Assembly: GCA_017853605.1 (NCBI GenBank)
Contig: JAFMJG010000003.1
Location: 1 to 50,758, forward strand
Length of the DNA stretch: 50,758 nucleotides
Direction: 5' to 3'
DNA from: a bacterium
GTDB taxonomy: Bacteria > Bdellovibrionota_C > UBA2361 > OMII01
Shown: in pieces, positions 1 through 8,404 of the stretch
Position numbering within the stretch: position 1 is the stretch's first letter
Layout: the number at the start of each line of letters is the position of its first letter
Position numbers and translations under genes: made by a program
Notes under the pieces: model-generated
What the model was told of the DNA's origin: nothing
Database searches by the model: none
What the model saw: the letters and a program-made list of their open reading frames with translations, nothing else

Positions 1-140
1 GCGGCGCCACCGCCTCAGGCCTCCCGATCGGGCTGCAGCTCATCGGCAAGCACTGGGACGAGGAGTCGCTCTTCGCCACGGCAGCCGCGTATGAGCAGGC
101 GACCGAGTGGCACAAGCGCACGCCGTCGATGGCGGGGTAA
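1..140 (+). CDS. gatA: Glutamyl-tRNA(Gln) amidotransferase subunit A, C-terminal end (partial)
   Basis: Reading from base 3, 45 codons followed by TAA give the typical end of the GatA amidase: a small-residue-rich stretch with [11 protein letters not shown], then a helix ending in a short charged tail. The rest of the gene lies upstream of the window. GatA releases ammonia from glutamine for the transamidation done by GatB. gatB begins 27 nt downstream on the same strand, the usual gatCAB arrangement, which supports the assignment despite the short fragment. Confidence 0.85.
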   Translation, partial: GATASGLPIGLQLIGKHWDEESLFATAAAYEQATEWHKRTPSMAG

Positions 141-167
141 GAAACAGTCTGCAGGAGGCACACCACC

Positions 168-1607
168 ATGGAATTTGAGACCGTCATAGGGCTTGAGGTT
201 CACGTCCAGCTCTCAACCCAGTCAAAGATGTTCTGCGGCGCCTCAGCCGCCTACGGCGGAGAGCCAAACGAGTACATCGACCCAGTCACGCTCGGGCTGC
301 CCGGCGCCCTTCCCGTGGCAAACAGGCGGGCCGTTGAGTTTGCGATTATGCTCGGCCTCGCAACGAGCTCCGAGATTCGGCGGTTCAACCGGTTCTCGCG
401 CAAGCACTACTTCTACCCGGACCTGCCAAAGGGCTACCAGATATCGCAGTTCGACGAGCCGATCTGCGAGCGCGGCAGCGTTGAGTTCTACATGGGCGAG
501 ACCAAGCGCATGATCGGGCTCAAGCGCATCCACATGGAGGAGGACGCCGGAAAGAACATCCACGACTCTCGCACGCAGTCGTCCCTCGTAGACCTCAACC
601 GCGCGGGCGTGCCGCTGCTCGAGATCGTCTCTGAGCCGGAGCTTCGCTCTCCTGCTGAGGCGGCCGCCTACCTGCGCTCGATCCGCCAGCTCGTCCGCTA
701 CCTCGGCGTGAGCGACGGGAACATGGAGGAAGGCAGCCTGCGCTGTGACGCCAACATCTCGCTCCGCCCTGTAGGGCAGCTCAAGTTCGGCACCCGGACT
801 GAGATCAAGAACCTCAACTCCTTCAAGTTCGTCGAGCGCGCCCTCGAGTACGAAGTGGCCCGGCAGATGGCGCTCCTCAAGAATGGGCAGCCGATCGTCC
901 AGGAGACCCTGCTCTTCGACAGCGCTTCAGGGGTAACGCGCCCGATGCGGTCCAAGGAAGAGAGCTCAGACTACCGCTACTTCCCCGATCCAGACCTCCC
1001 TCCCGTAGTGGTTGAGGAGAGCTGGGTGCGGGAAGTGGAGTCCAAGCTTCCGAAGCTCCCGTCAAAGTGGATAAACGACCTGGTCAGCGAGTACGGGCTC
1101 TCGCTGTACGACGCCACCGTGCTGACTGGGGAGAAGGCCGCTGTGGAGTTCTTCAACGATGTCGTGAGCGCCTGCAGCAACCCAAAGGCCGCCTGCAACT
1201 GGGTGACCTCAGAGCTCTTCGGCGCCCTCAATCGGGCCGGGATTGAGCTTGAGAAGTCCCCTGTGAGCGCCGGCGCCCTCGGTGATCTCATAAAGGTGGT
1301 CGACAGCGGAGAGCTCTCTGGCAAGATGGCCAAGGCAGTCTTCGAGGAGATGTTCTCGTCCGGAAAGGGCGCTGCGGCGGTTATCGCCGACAAGGGGCTC
1401 AAGCAGATCAGCGATGATGATTCGATCCTGGCGATCATTAGGCGCGAGTTCGATGCCAACGAGAAGCAGCTAGCCGGGTACCTCGCCGGAAACGAAAGGC
1501 TGCACGGATTCTTCGTTGGCCAGGTCATGAAAGCCACCGAGGGGGCAGCCAACCCCAAGAAGGTCAATGACCTGATCCGCCAAGAGGCGGCGCAACGGAA
1601 GGGCTAG
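168..1607 (+). CDS. gatB: Aspartyl/glutamyl-tRNA amidotransferase subunit B
   Basis: This 479-residue protein has the full length of GatB, the subunit that binds misacylated Glu-tRNA(Gln) or Asp-tRNA(Asn), phosphorylates it and transamidates it with ammonia from GatA. Visible signatures are the N-terminal GLEVHVQL, the YPDLPKGYQIS motif near residues 82-93, HMEEDAGK and the NRAGVPLLEIVSEPE block. The C-terminal 150 residues form the YqeY-like tRNA-binding tail. An AGGAGG at 153-158 lies 9 nt before the ATG, which fixes the start. It follows gatA and is probably co-transcribed with the small gene that begins 5 nt after its stop. No gatC is visible in the window. Confidence 0.97.
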   Translation: MEFETVIGLEVHVQLSTQSKMFCGASAAYGGEPNEYIDPVTLGLPGALPVANRRAVEFAIMLGLATSSEIRRFNRFSRKHYFYPDLPKGYQISQFDEPICERGSVEFYMGETKRMIGLKRIHMEEDAGKNIHDSRTQSSLVDLNRAGVPLLEIVSEPELRSPAEAAAYLRSIRQLVRYLGVSDGNMEEGSLRCDANISLRPVGQLKFGTRTEIKNLNSFKFVERALEYEVARQMALLKNGQPIVQETLLFDSASGVTRPMRSKEESSDYRYFPDPDLPPVVVEESWVREVESKLPKLPSKWINDLVSEYGLSLYDATVLTGEKAAVEFFNDVVSACSNPKAACNWVTSELFGALNRAGIELEKSPVSAGALGDLIKVVDSGELSGKMAKAVFEEMFSSGKGAAAVIADKGLKQISDDDSILAIIRREFDANEKQLAGYLAGNERLHGFFVGQVMKATEGAANPKKVNDLIRQEAAQRKG

Positions 1608-1612
1608 TCCGC

Positions 1613-1900
1613 ATGACGGAACGTGCCCTCTGCGAGTCAGCCGTCGAGCTCGACCCTGCCCTTGTCGCTTGGTATCTTGAGGTTCCCCGGCCCCAGATAG
1701 TACTTTTGCAAGCGTACTTTGAGCTGTACGATGGTGTCGGAACTGTCCGGACGCTTGAGGGGCAGGATGAGGTCGTGACGGTCCTCACCACTCCCTCACA
1801 GAAGGGCGACTGCATCGGTGTCCTCAATGCTATCCGGGAGCAGGTCAGCTGGCGAATTTGCGCCACGCTGCCTGACGACCCCCTGCGCGGCGCACCGTAG
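1613..1900 (+). CDS. Small DUF4911-like protein
   Basis: This is a 95-residue protein starting 5 nt after the gatB stop. The central pattern, an acidic/aromatic helix followed by YDGVGTVRTL and a strand of alternating valines, resembles DUF4911 proteins, small alpha/beta proteins of unknown role in other bacteria. There is no signal peptide or TM segment. The spacing suggests translation coupled to gatB. The family match is from memory of its pattern and is moderate; the function is unknown. Confidence 0.6.
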   Translation: MTERALCESAVELDPALVAWYLEVPRPQIVLLQAYFELYDGVGTVRTLEGQDEVVTVLTTPSQKGDCIGVLNAIREQVSWRICATLPDDPLRGAP

Positions 1901-1948
1901 GCCGCGCCGGGTATTCCCGTTATTTTTCCGCTGTCCTGCGAGACGACT

Positions 1949-3880
1949 ATGATCAAGCTGATCCACAAGTACAAGCGCTCAATCACCATCATCTTTATCC
2001 TCTTGGCATTCTGCTTTGCGCTGAGCGGTGTTGGCATCGACACGCTACACGACGGCAACCGCGCCCAGCGCCCCGCCATCTCCGTCAATGACCGGCAAAT
2101 TTCCCAGGTCGAGTTTCAGCGCACCGAGCGCAGCATCGAGGAGCGCTACCGCAGGATGTTTGGCACAAACTTTGAGCAGTTCGTGCAGGCATTCGGGGTC
2201 AACATCGCCCAGCAGGCGATCGACCAGAGTATCGACTCTGCGCTCCTCAACCAGGAGGCTGCCGGCATCGGCTTCGCTGCAGACGACGAGGTTGTGAGGC
2301 GCTTTATCCTCGAGAAGGTTTTCGCCGACGTGCCGTACGACGAGGGGAGATTTCGCGCCATCCTGCAGTCAGCCGGGCTGACCTACCGGGAGTTTGGCAG
2401 CGAGATTAAGGACGAGTACTCCAGGGAGACTCTCGCAAACGTCCTCCGGGACTCTGCCTACGTGAGCAAGCGGGACGTGGATGCGCAGATGGCGCGCCAA
2501 GAGACCGCCTACTCGGTGCTAGGGGCAGTCGTGCGAACTTCGAAACTGCTGGCCTCCGCACCGCAGCCCTCTGAGGAGCAGCTGAAGGCCTTCTACAGCG
2601 CTAACGGCTCGCGCTTTGAGGTTCCTGCCCAGGTGTCGTACAGCTTCATTGAGCTGGCACCCTCATCGTTCGAGAAGGAGGTCCAGGTCTCGCAGCAGGA
2701 TATCGAGGTGTACTACACCGAGAACTCTGGAAGCTTCACAAACCCAGAGCAGGTAAAGGTGCGCGAGATCACGGTTCTCTACCCAAAGGGCGCCGATGAC
2801 AAGGCGAAGGAATCGGCAAAAGCGCGCGCCAAGCAGGCCCGCGACGAGGCTGTCGCGGGAAAGGTCTTTGCGGATCTCGTGGCGAAGTATAGCGACAATG
2901 CGGACCTCAAGCGCTCGGGCGGCGATCGCGGCTGGGTCTCGCGGGGCCAAGAGTCGCCACAGTTTGAGCGCGTTGCCTTCGCCGCTGAGCCGGGAAGCGT
3001 GGCGGAGCTGATTGAGACTCCCGAAGGGTTGCGAGTCATCAAGGTTGAGGAGCGGAAGGCTTCCAGCCTAAAGCCGCTCGACTCCGTCCGGGCGCAAATT
3101 GAGTCCGCGATCCGCAAGGCTGAGGCCCCCTCGTACGCAGCAGCCAGGGCGCAGGAGATCCTCAAGGCTGCGCGCCGGGATGGCAAGCCTATCCTCGAGG
3201 TCGGTGGCGCTGCGGGCTTGCCGGTCAAGGACTCTGGCGGCTTGGTCGCGTCAGGCAAGGATCCCTCGCCCTCGCTTGCAGGGCTCTCTGCAAAAGTTCT
3301 CGACCTGTCTAGCAGTGATCGCGCGGGGCTTTCTCTCGTTGAGGCAGGAGACACCTCGGTCATCGTTCAGGTGAAGGAGTACAAGGAACCGTCAGTGGCG
3401 CCCTTCGCCGAGGTGCGCCCAAAGATCCTTGAGGCGGTAAAGGCTCAAGAGGCGCAAGGTGCGGCGGAGAAGCTGTCGCAGCAGATCTTGGCTGCCGTCC
3501 AGGGAAATCCTGCGAGCTTTGAGGCTGAAGCGAAGAAGCTTGGCGCTGAGATTGTGGGGCCAGTGGAGCTCTCGCGGGCCAATCCTAAGAGCTCTGAGCT
3601 GCAGGATCTTCCCAACCAGGCGTTCAACGCGATCTTCGCCACGGAAGCAGCCCCGTCGGTGCTGCAGCAGGCCTACCAGACCGAGTCGGGCTACGTAGCG
3701 CTCTCAGTTGTGAGCGTCAAAAAGCCTGATCCAACCAGGAAGCGAACCGCTGCTGAGGTGGCTAAGTTCCGCGCTGAAGCGAAGCAGCAAGCCGTGCGGG
3801 ATGCCATGGAATCGGCCCTAACCGTCCTCAAGACCTCCTCTGTAATCGACGTAGATCCAGCGCTCCAGCTCAAGCAGTGA
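1949..3880 (+). CDS. ppiD: Membrane-anchored peptidyl-prolyl isomerase, PpiD/SurA-like
   Basis: This 643-residue protein starts with a short basic cytoplasmic stub and one TM helix at about residues 9-30, so the bulk faces the periplasm. A SurA-N-like helical chaperone region covers roughly residues 40-190. One parvulin (PpiC) domain lies at about 265-360, with the family's 'A..FADLV.KYSDN...K..GGD.GWV' pattern. A long helical C-terminal region follows. This order matches PpiD, which assists folding of newly exported and outer-membrane proteins. The many barrels and multihaem proteins in this window are plausible clients. The start follows a short AT-rich gap. Whether its isomerase domain is catalytically active cannot be told by eye. 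Confidence 0.85.
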   Translation: MIKLIHKYKRSITIIFILLAFCFALSGVGIDTLHDGNRAQRPAISVNDRQISQVEFQRTERSIEERYRRMFGTNFEQFVQAFGVNIAQQAIDQSIDSALLNQEAAGIGFAADDEVVRRFILEKVFADVPYDEGRFRAILQSAGLTYREFGSEIKDEYSRETLANVLRDSAYVSKRDVDAQMARQETAYSVLGAVVRTSKLLASAPQPSEEQLKAFYSANGSRFEVPAQVSYSFIELAPSSFEKEVQVSQQDIEVYYTENSGSFTNPEQVKVREITVLYPKGADDKAKESAKARAKQARDEAVAGKVFADLVAKYSDNADLKRSGGDRGWVSRGQESPQFERVAFAAEPGSVAELIETPEGLRVIKVEERKASSLKPLDSVRAQIESAIRKAEAPSYAAARAQEILKAARRDGKPILEVGGAAGLPVKDSGGLVASGKDPSPSLAGLSAKVLDLSSSDRAGLSLVEAGDTSVIVQVKEYKEPSVAPFAEVRPKILEAVKAQEAQGAAEKLSQQILAAVQGNPASFEAEAKKLGAEIVGPVELSRANPKSSELQDLPNQAFNAIFATEAAPSVLQQAYQTESGYVALSVVSVKKPDPTRKRTAAEVAKFRAEAKQQAVRDAMESALTVLKTSSVIDVDPALQLKQ

Positions 3881-3948
3881 GGCGCCTTGGATCGCGTTGT
3901 TAGCCCCGTTAAGCGGCATTTCTGGCCCGGCCTGCCATACCTGGGGGT

Positions 3949-4560
3949 ATGCATGACACCAGAAACTTCCCACGATTGTACAGAGGCGAGGGCTCAGACT
4001 CGGCCCCTATCGACAGGCCCAAGCGCCTGCCAGGCGAGCAGCCCAAACTGAAGATCTTCCGCCCGGATGAGCCCGAGACAGGGGCGTCGGACGGCGCTGC
4101 TGTGCTTCCAAAGGCTCCCGCTGCGGCACAACAGCCACACCCTACTCCATCTTCGCCGATGCCGATCAGTGCGCTGCTTGAGGCTAAAAGCAACCTGAGC
4201 TTCCTGAAAGAAGAGCTCTTGGCCTTTGAAAAAGATCCTCTCCCATCTCCCGGGCAGTTCGAGGTGCCATTTGCTGATGGGCTCTCACGCCTCGTAGTCA
4301 CCGTGCTGCCTGAGGGCGCCGGCTATGTCCTTTTGATACCCTCTGGGGTTATTCCCCAGCTCCGGGGTGATGTTGAGGCAATTCTCTCCGCAACGGGGGA
4401 GGTTGTAGGCGGGACGATCGGCGGCCATGAGCCTGCCACAGCGAAGACGCTTCGCCAGGCGGTGCAGCACGTGGTTAGCCAGCGAATAGCAGAGTACACC
4501 GAGCACAAGTTTTTCCAGGCGCCGCTGTATCAGGCACGAAGGCTCGGAGCTGCCGGGTAA
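3949..4560 (+). CDS. Hypothetical protein with proline-rich N-terminus
   Basis: I do not recognise this 203-residue protein. The first 75 residues are low-complexity, rich in Pro, Ala and charged residues. The remaining 130 residues look like a compact alpha/beta domain with a strand-rich centre (LVVTVLPEGAGYVLLIPSG) and a long C-terminal helix. There is no signal peptide, TM helix or cysteine motif. It lies 68 nt after the ppiD-like gene and converges with the next minus-strand gene, with only 23 nt between stops. The N-terminus is uncertain because the early region is disordered-like, but GC-rich codon use and length support a real gene. Confidence 0.65.
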   Translation: MHDTRNFPRLYRGEGSDSAPIDRPKRLPGEQPKLKIFRPDEPETGASDGAAVLPKAPAAAQQPHPTPSSPMPISALLEAKSNLSFLKEELLAFEKDPLPSPGQFEVPFADGLSRLVVTVLPEGAGYVLLIPSGVIPQLRGDVEAILSATGEVVGGTIGGHEPATAKTLRQAVQHVVSQRIAEYTEHKFFQAPLYQARRLGAAG

Positions 4561-4583
4561 CATGGTGGCCGACTTCCGCAACC

Positions 4584-5294
4584 CTACTCGACAGGGAGCG
4601 CTCGATTAAGCTCATCGAAGAGCTTCACAAAGCTCTCGCTCGAGGCTGGGTAGCTCCGGCCAAACCGGCGAATGACAAGCGAATAAAGCTCCTCTGGGCT
4701 CGTTGCAACGATGAGCTCCATCCTGCGAAAGAGCGGGTGCTGGTCGAGAAGCGCCCGGCGCTTGCTGAAGTAATTTGCCTTGAGCCGTGTCTCCATCGAC
4801 TCCTGAAAGAAGCGCCGTGACTCGCCCTTGAGCGCGTGCATCGCCCGCGTGTAGCCCCGGTACTCCTCGCGGTCACGAAAGTCCCCATATCCCTTCTTGT
4901 TTCGGTAGAAGCGAACCGGGTGGTACTCCAGGAGCACCCCGTCCACAAGAAAGTCGACGCTGTAGGTGTTTCCCCTGCCGTCGGCGCCGATCGCGACCTG
5001 AAACGTGAGCCCAAGCTTGAGCTCAAATCCGGGCACGAAGCGCCGAAGCAGCTCTGCGCAGATCGCCTCGGAACGCGAGCAGAAGCCAGGCTGCGCCCGC
5101 GGTGGTGGCGTCATCTCAAAATGGGCGGGGCTGTCGAGGGGCCTGTCGCGGTTTTCGCTGTGCAGGCGCTTGAACTTTTTTCGGAGATGTCTGCGGGAGA
5201 AGTGCCGGGGCGCCTCAAGGGGGCCGGGGTCCACGGGGCTCGGCAGCTCGGGGGAGGAATCTTCAGCGCGTGCCGCTGTCTGCTCTTCTTTCAA
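4584..5294 (-). CDS. Hypothetical protein, possible PD-(D/E)XK-like fold
   Basis: This 236-residue protein begins with TTG at 5294, preceded by GAGGAG about 6 nt upstream. The N-terminal 65 residues are disordered and basic. The middle has SEAICAELL, then SVDFLVDGVLLEYHP, an E...D...(E)xH pattern with hydrophobic strands that resembles the core of DUF559/Vsr-type endonuclease-like folds. The last position is His instead of the usual Lys, so catalysis is doubtful. The C-terminus is helical and basic. It follows the 6-phosphogluconolactonase gene by 184 nt on the same strand. The function is unknown and the fold is only inferred. Confidence 0.6.
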   Translation of the reverse strand: MKEEQTAARAEDSSPELPSPVDPGPLEAPRHFSRRHLRKKFKRLHSENRDRPLDSPAHFEMTPPPRAQPGFCSRSEAICAELLRRFVPGFELKLGLTFQVAIGADGRGNTYSVDFLVDGVLLEYHPVRFYRNKKGYGDFRDREEYRGYTRAMHALKGESRRFFQESMETRLKANYFSKRRALLDQHPLFRRMELIVATSPEELYSLVIRRFGRSYPASSESFVKLFDELNRALPVE

Positions 5295-5478
5295 CCGCTG
5301 CTCCTCTTGAACGACGAGGACGTTAAACCGCTAAAACTTCTAACACCTACCTATTCTGATGAAGCTTGCGGCCCGGGGGGTTCAGGAACGGCGCGAAAAG
5401 ATTGCAGGCTGGCTATCTGCCATCGTTCTGGCGGCTTAGCCTCATCCTGCCCGGCAAAATCCTGGCAGCGCCAGCGCC

Positions 5479-6198
5479 CTAGGGCTCAAGATCCGTCAGC
5501 ACCACGCAGCGCTTGGCCTTCTCGGCAAAGAGCGCGGGACACTCCTGCGGCGCAACCTTGCCCGCCCTCAGGGTCTCCCACGCTTGCCGCTTTCCCTCCC
5601 CAAGAACGAGCACAACGCTCAAGTCAGCGCTTGTGATCAGGGGCACGCTCGCCGTCATGCGCGCCGGCGGCGGCTTTGGGGAGTCAAAAAACGAAAAGAA
5701 GCCGGGCTCCGCGTGCTCAAGGGCCGGGTGGCGCGGAAAGAGCCCGGCGATGTGCCCGTCCTCGCCCACTCCCAGCACCACAACGGTGAATCGCCCGCCG
5801 AAGGTCGCCAGCTCCACGCCGTACCCGGCGCAGCCGTGGTCGCGCTCCCGATCGTGCTGCACAAAGGGGTGAAGCTGATCTTCACGGATCGTGCCGTCCT
5901 TGACGAGCTTGTCGAAGAAGAGCTTTTTGAGGCCGCCAAAGTTGCTCTGATCATCGGAGAGCGGGACGAGGCGCTCATCGACCATGAAGAACTGCACCCG
6001 AGAGAGCAGCTCACGGGGCTGCGAGCGAGACTCCTTCTCCATCGCCGACAGCAGCCCGACAACGCTTCGGCCTCCGCACAGCCCAATCACGAGCGGAACA
6101 TCTGGCTCCTGGGACTTGAGCGCGGCGAATACCCGGCGGGCGGCCTCATGAAGCGCCTCATCGAGCGCGCTTCCAGCCTTTATGATTTCTACCGTCAT
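5479..6198 (-). CDS. pgl: 6-phosphogluconolactonase
   Basis: This 239-residue protein has the usual size of Pgl/DevB, which hydrolyses 6-phosphogluconolactone in the oxidative pentose phosphate pathway. Diagnostic segments are GLCGGRSV near the N-terminus (phosphate loop), VQFFMVDERLVP, and GVGEDGHIAGLFP with the catalytic-region Asp and His. The ATG directly follows the stop of the cyclase gene (TGA then ATG with no gap), so translation is probably coupled. No zwf or gnd is seen nearby, so this is not a classic pentose-phosphate operon. It resembles the glucosamine-6-phosphate isomerase superfamily, but the motifs favour Pgl. Confidence 0.9.
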   Translation of the reverse strand: MTVEIIKAGSALDEALHEAARRVFAALKSQEPDVPLVIGLCGGRSVVGLLSAMEKESRSQPRELLSRVQFFMVDERLVPLSDDQSNFGGLKKLFFDKLVKDGTIREDQLHPFVQHDRERDHGCAGYGVELATFGGRFTVVVLGVGEDGHIAGLFPRHPALEHAEPGFFSFFDSPKPPPARMTASVPLITSADLSVVLVLGEGKRQAWETLRAGKVAPQECPALFAEKAKRCVVLTDLEP

Positions 6199-8298
6199 TC
6201 ACTTCTCCGTCAGGTTCCAAACCGGCGAGAAGCCGGTTTCGCCAAGCTGCTTACTAGATGCTATCCGGGCGCAATATGCCCGACTGACGGGGTCATCGGC
6301 AAATGTCGCGAAGAGCTCCCCTGCTTCCACGACGTTGCCAGCCTCAAAGAGCTGCCTCGCCCGGTCGAATTCGCCGAGGCGCGAGAGGATCGCGCCATCA
6401 AGCCGGGGATGAAGCGGCTCGAAGAGCTGCACAGGCTCCTGGCGGCCAACAACCCTCGCCTGGCCCACCGTTCGCCATGCAAGCTCGTCTCCCGCCCGCC
6501 GGCGGGTGCTTCCTGAGACGAGCACATTCGTCCCGAAGACCTTGTTGACGCCCTCGAGGCGCGATGCAAGGTTGGCGGCGTCGCCGATAACGGTGTAGTT
6601 GAAACGGGTCGATGAGCCGAAGTTTCCCACGGTCACCGGCCCGGTGTGGATCCCTATGCGCATGCGGAGCGAGACGCCAAAATCCCGCTGAAACATCTGG
6701 CCGAGCTCCCGAAGGCGAAGCTGGCACTGGATTGCCGCATTCACAGCCCGCTTCTCGTGGTCGTGCACCTGCAGGGGCGCGTTCCAAAAGGCGATAATTG
6801 CGTCCCCCTCGTACTTGTCGATCGTCCCACCGGAGGCCAGAAGGATGTCTGTCATCTCGGAAAGGAACGTGTTGAGGAACGCCACGAGCTTCGCCGGCTC
6901 CATGCGCTCAGAGATGCTCGTGAACCCGGCGATGTCGGAGAAGAAGATCGTCAGCTCCCGCCTCTCGCCCCCCAGCGCCAGGCTCGAAGGGTCCTTAACG
7001 ATCTGGTTTATCACCTCTGGAGTGACGTAGTGCTGGAACGCTGCCTTTATGAATCGGTGCTGCCGGCCCTCAACCCGGTACTGGAGCAGAAACACCAACA
7101 GGAGCAGGTAGAGGCTCGAAAGGAGCGGGGCAACGACCGGAAGCCACCACCCCTGGGCAGCAAACGCGAAGCTTGCGCCCGCCCAAGCAAGCACGGCACC
7201 CAAGATGATCGCGGCCTGGTAGCGCGTTGCCCTCAGGCTGACAAGGGCAACGAGCCCGAGAAAGAGCGCCGTGAGCGCGAGTGCCGCTGCAGGCGGCACC
7301 TCACGGTAAAAGCTCGTGTGGAGGAGGTTGTCGAGAACCGTCGCATTGAGCTCAACCCCCGGATAGTTTCCCGCCACAGGAACCGGCCGCAGGTCGAGCA
7401 GCCCCGGTGCGTTCGTGCCGACAAAAACGTACGCATCCTTAAACACTTCAAGGGGGATGTCGGGCCTCTTTCCCTCACCGAGCTTCAGCCAGCTGTTGAT
7501 GACCGCCGCTATTGAGTACGTGTCGTAGGTCGCCTCCGGGCCGAAGAACCTGACCAGGAGCTTTCCGCCCTCTCCGGCCAGCGGCGCAACCTCCTCGCCC
7601 TTCCCAGACCCGGGATGCACGAGGGCATAGAGCGCCGCAGGAAGGCTCAGGACCGGTGTCTCGCCGACTCGCGCCCCGAGAGCAGCGTGCCGGAAGATCT
7701 TGTCGGCATCAGCCTCGGCAGACACGTTGCCGAGCGCTGGGCTAGCCTCGATAAGCATCGGTATCGGCAGGGTTGCCGACGGAAAGCGGGGGGACGCAAG
7801 GGAGGCGAGGAGGCGCTCGATCTCTCCCCTTCTCCTCTCTTGCGAGGACCGGAAGAGCTCCTCTGTTGCGGGATCACCATCGACGGAGTCACGCCGGGCG
7901 GATACCGCGCTCACAACCGGCAGTGAGCTCGCCACCACGTCAGCAAACTCCTTGTCGTCTCCGACGTGGGTTGAGCTCTCAGTAAAGAGCATGTCAAACG
8001 CCACGCCCCGCGCGCCGGCCCGCGCCAGGTAGAGGAGGACGGGATTGTACAGTGATCGCGGCCACGGCCAGTAGATCTGCTCTGTGCGCGCATAGTGGTC
8101 GATTGAGCTCTGGTCGACCATGATGATCTTAATCTTTGGGTCGTGAGCCTCCGGGCGAACAAGGGCCTGCTGCCGCATGTCCCAGGTCTTGCTCTCAATG
8201 TCCGCAAGCAGCCCTGAGCTGAGCAGAAGCCACGCCAGCAGCGCGGCAGAGAGCCATATAAAAAACACCCCCCGCTGTAGCTGTCTCGCCGCGCTCAT
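6199..8298 (-). CDS. CHASE2-domain class III adenylate/guanylate cyclase
   Basis: This protein of about 699 residues has one N-terminal TM helix, a CHASE2 sensor domain facing the periplasm (includes KIIMVDQSSID, the PWPR segment and GVAFDMLF), two to three further TM helices, and a class III cyclase domain in the cytoplasm. Catalytic metal-binding Asp residues are visible in FFSDIAGFTS and KYEGDAIIAFW; NYTVIGDAANLASRLE is the family's transition-state region. Substrate choice (ATP or GTP) is not certain. The open frame extends upstream to a GTG at 8346, but AAGGAG at 8308-8313 lies 9 nt before the ATG at 8298, so I chose that start. It makes the second messenger that cNMP-binding domains would read, and such domains occur in the electron-transfer operon at 28140. 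Confidence 0.92.
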   Translation of the reverse strand: MSAARQLQRGVFFIWLSAALLAWLLLSSGLLADIESKTWDMRQQALVRPEAHDPKIKIIMVDQSSIDHYARTEQIYWPWPRSLYNPVLLYLARAGARGVAFDMLFTESSTHVGDDKEFADVVASSLPVVSAVSARRDSVDGDPATEELFRSSQERRRGEIERLLASLASPRFPSATLPIPMLIEASPALGNVSAEADADKIFRHAALGARVGETPVLSLPAALYALVHPGSGKGEEVAPLAGEGGKLLVRFFGPEATYDTYSIAAVINSWLKLGEGKRPDIPLEVFKDAYVFVGTNAPGLLDLRPVPVAGNYPGVELNATVLDNLLHTSFYREVPPAAALALTALFLGLVALVSLRATRYQAAIILGAVLAWAGASFAFAAQGWWLPVVAPLLSSLYLLLLVFLLQYRVEGRQHRFIKAAFQHYVTPEVINQIVKDPSSLALGGERRELTIFFSDIAGFTSISERMEPAKLVAFLNTFLSEMTDILLASGGTIDKYEGDAIIAFWNAPLQVHDHEKRAVNAAIQCQLRLRELGQMFQRDFGVSLRMRIGIHTGPVTVGNFGSSTRFNYTVIGDAANLASRLEGVNKVFGTNVLVSGSTRRRAGDELAWRTVGQARVVGRQEPVQLFEPLHPRLDGAILSRLGEFDRARQLFEAGNVVEAGELFATFADDPVSRAYCARIASSKQLGETGFSPVWNLTEK

Positions 8299-8355
8299 GA
8301 TCGCCATCTCCTTGGGGCGCGAGCCCCTCAGAGCAGGGCATACCACGCCTCAGCC

Positions 8356-8388
8356 ACCCTCACCAGGAGGGTAGGAGCGCGAGCTCCT
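8356..8388. repeat. Two adjacent perfect hairpins between RAP and cyclase genes
   Basis: Two short inverted repeats stand back to back: ACCCTC (8356-8361) with GAGGGT (8367-8372), and AGGAGC (8373-8378) with GCTCCT (8383-8388). They fill the gap between the RAP-protein stop and the cyclase start. No T-tract follows on the minus strand, so they are not a classic terminator. They could be an RNA-processing or attenuator-like structure. Confidence 0.45.
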
Positions 8389-8404
8389 GCTATCTACCGG
8401 CGCG

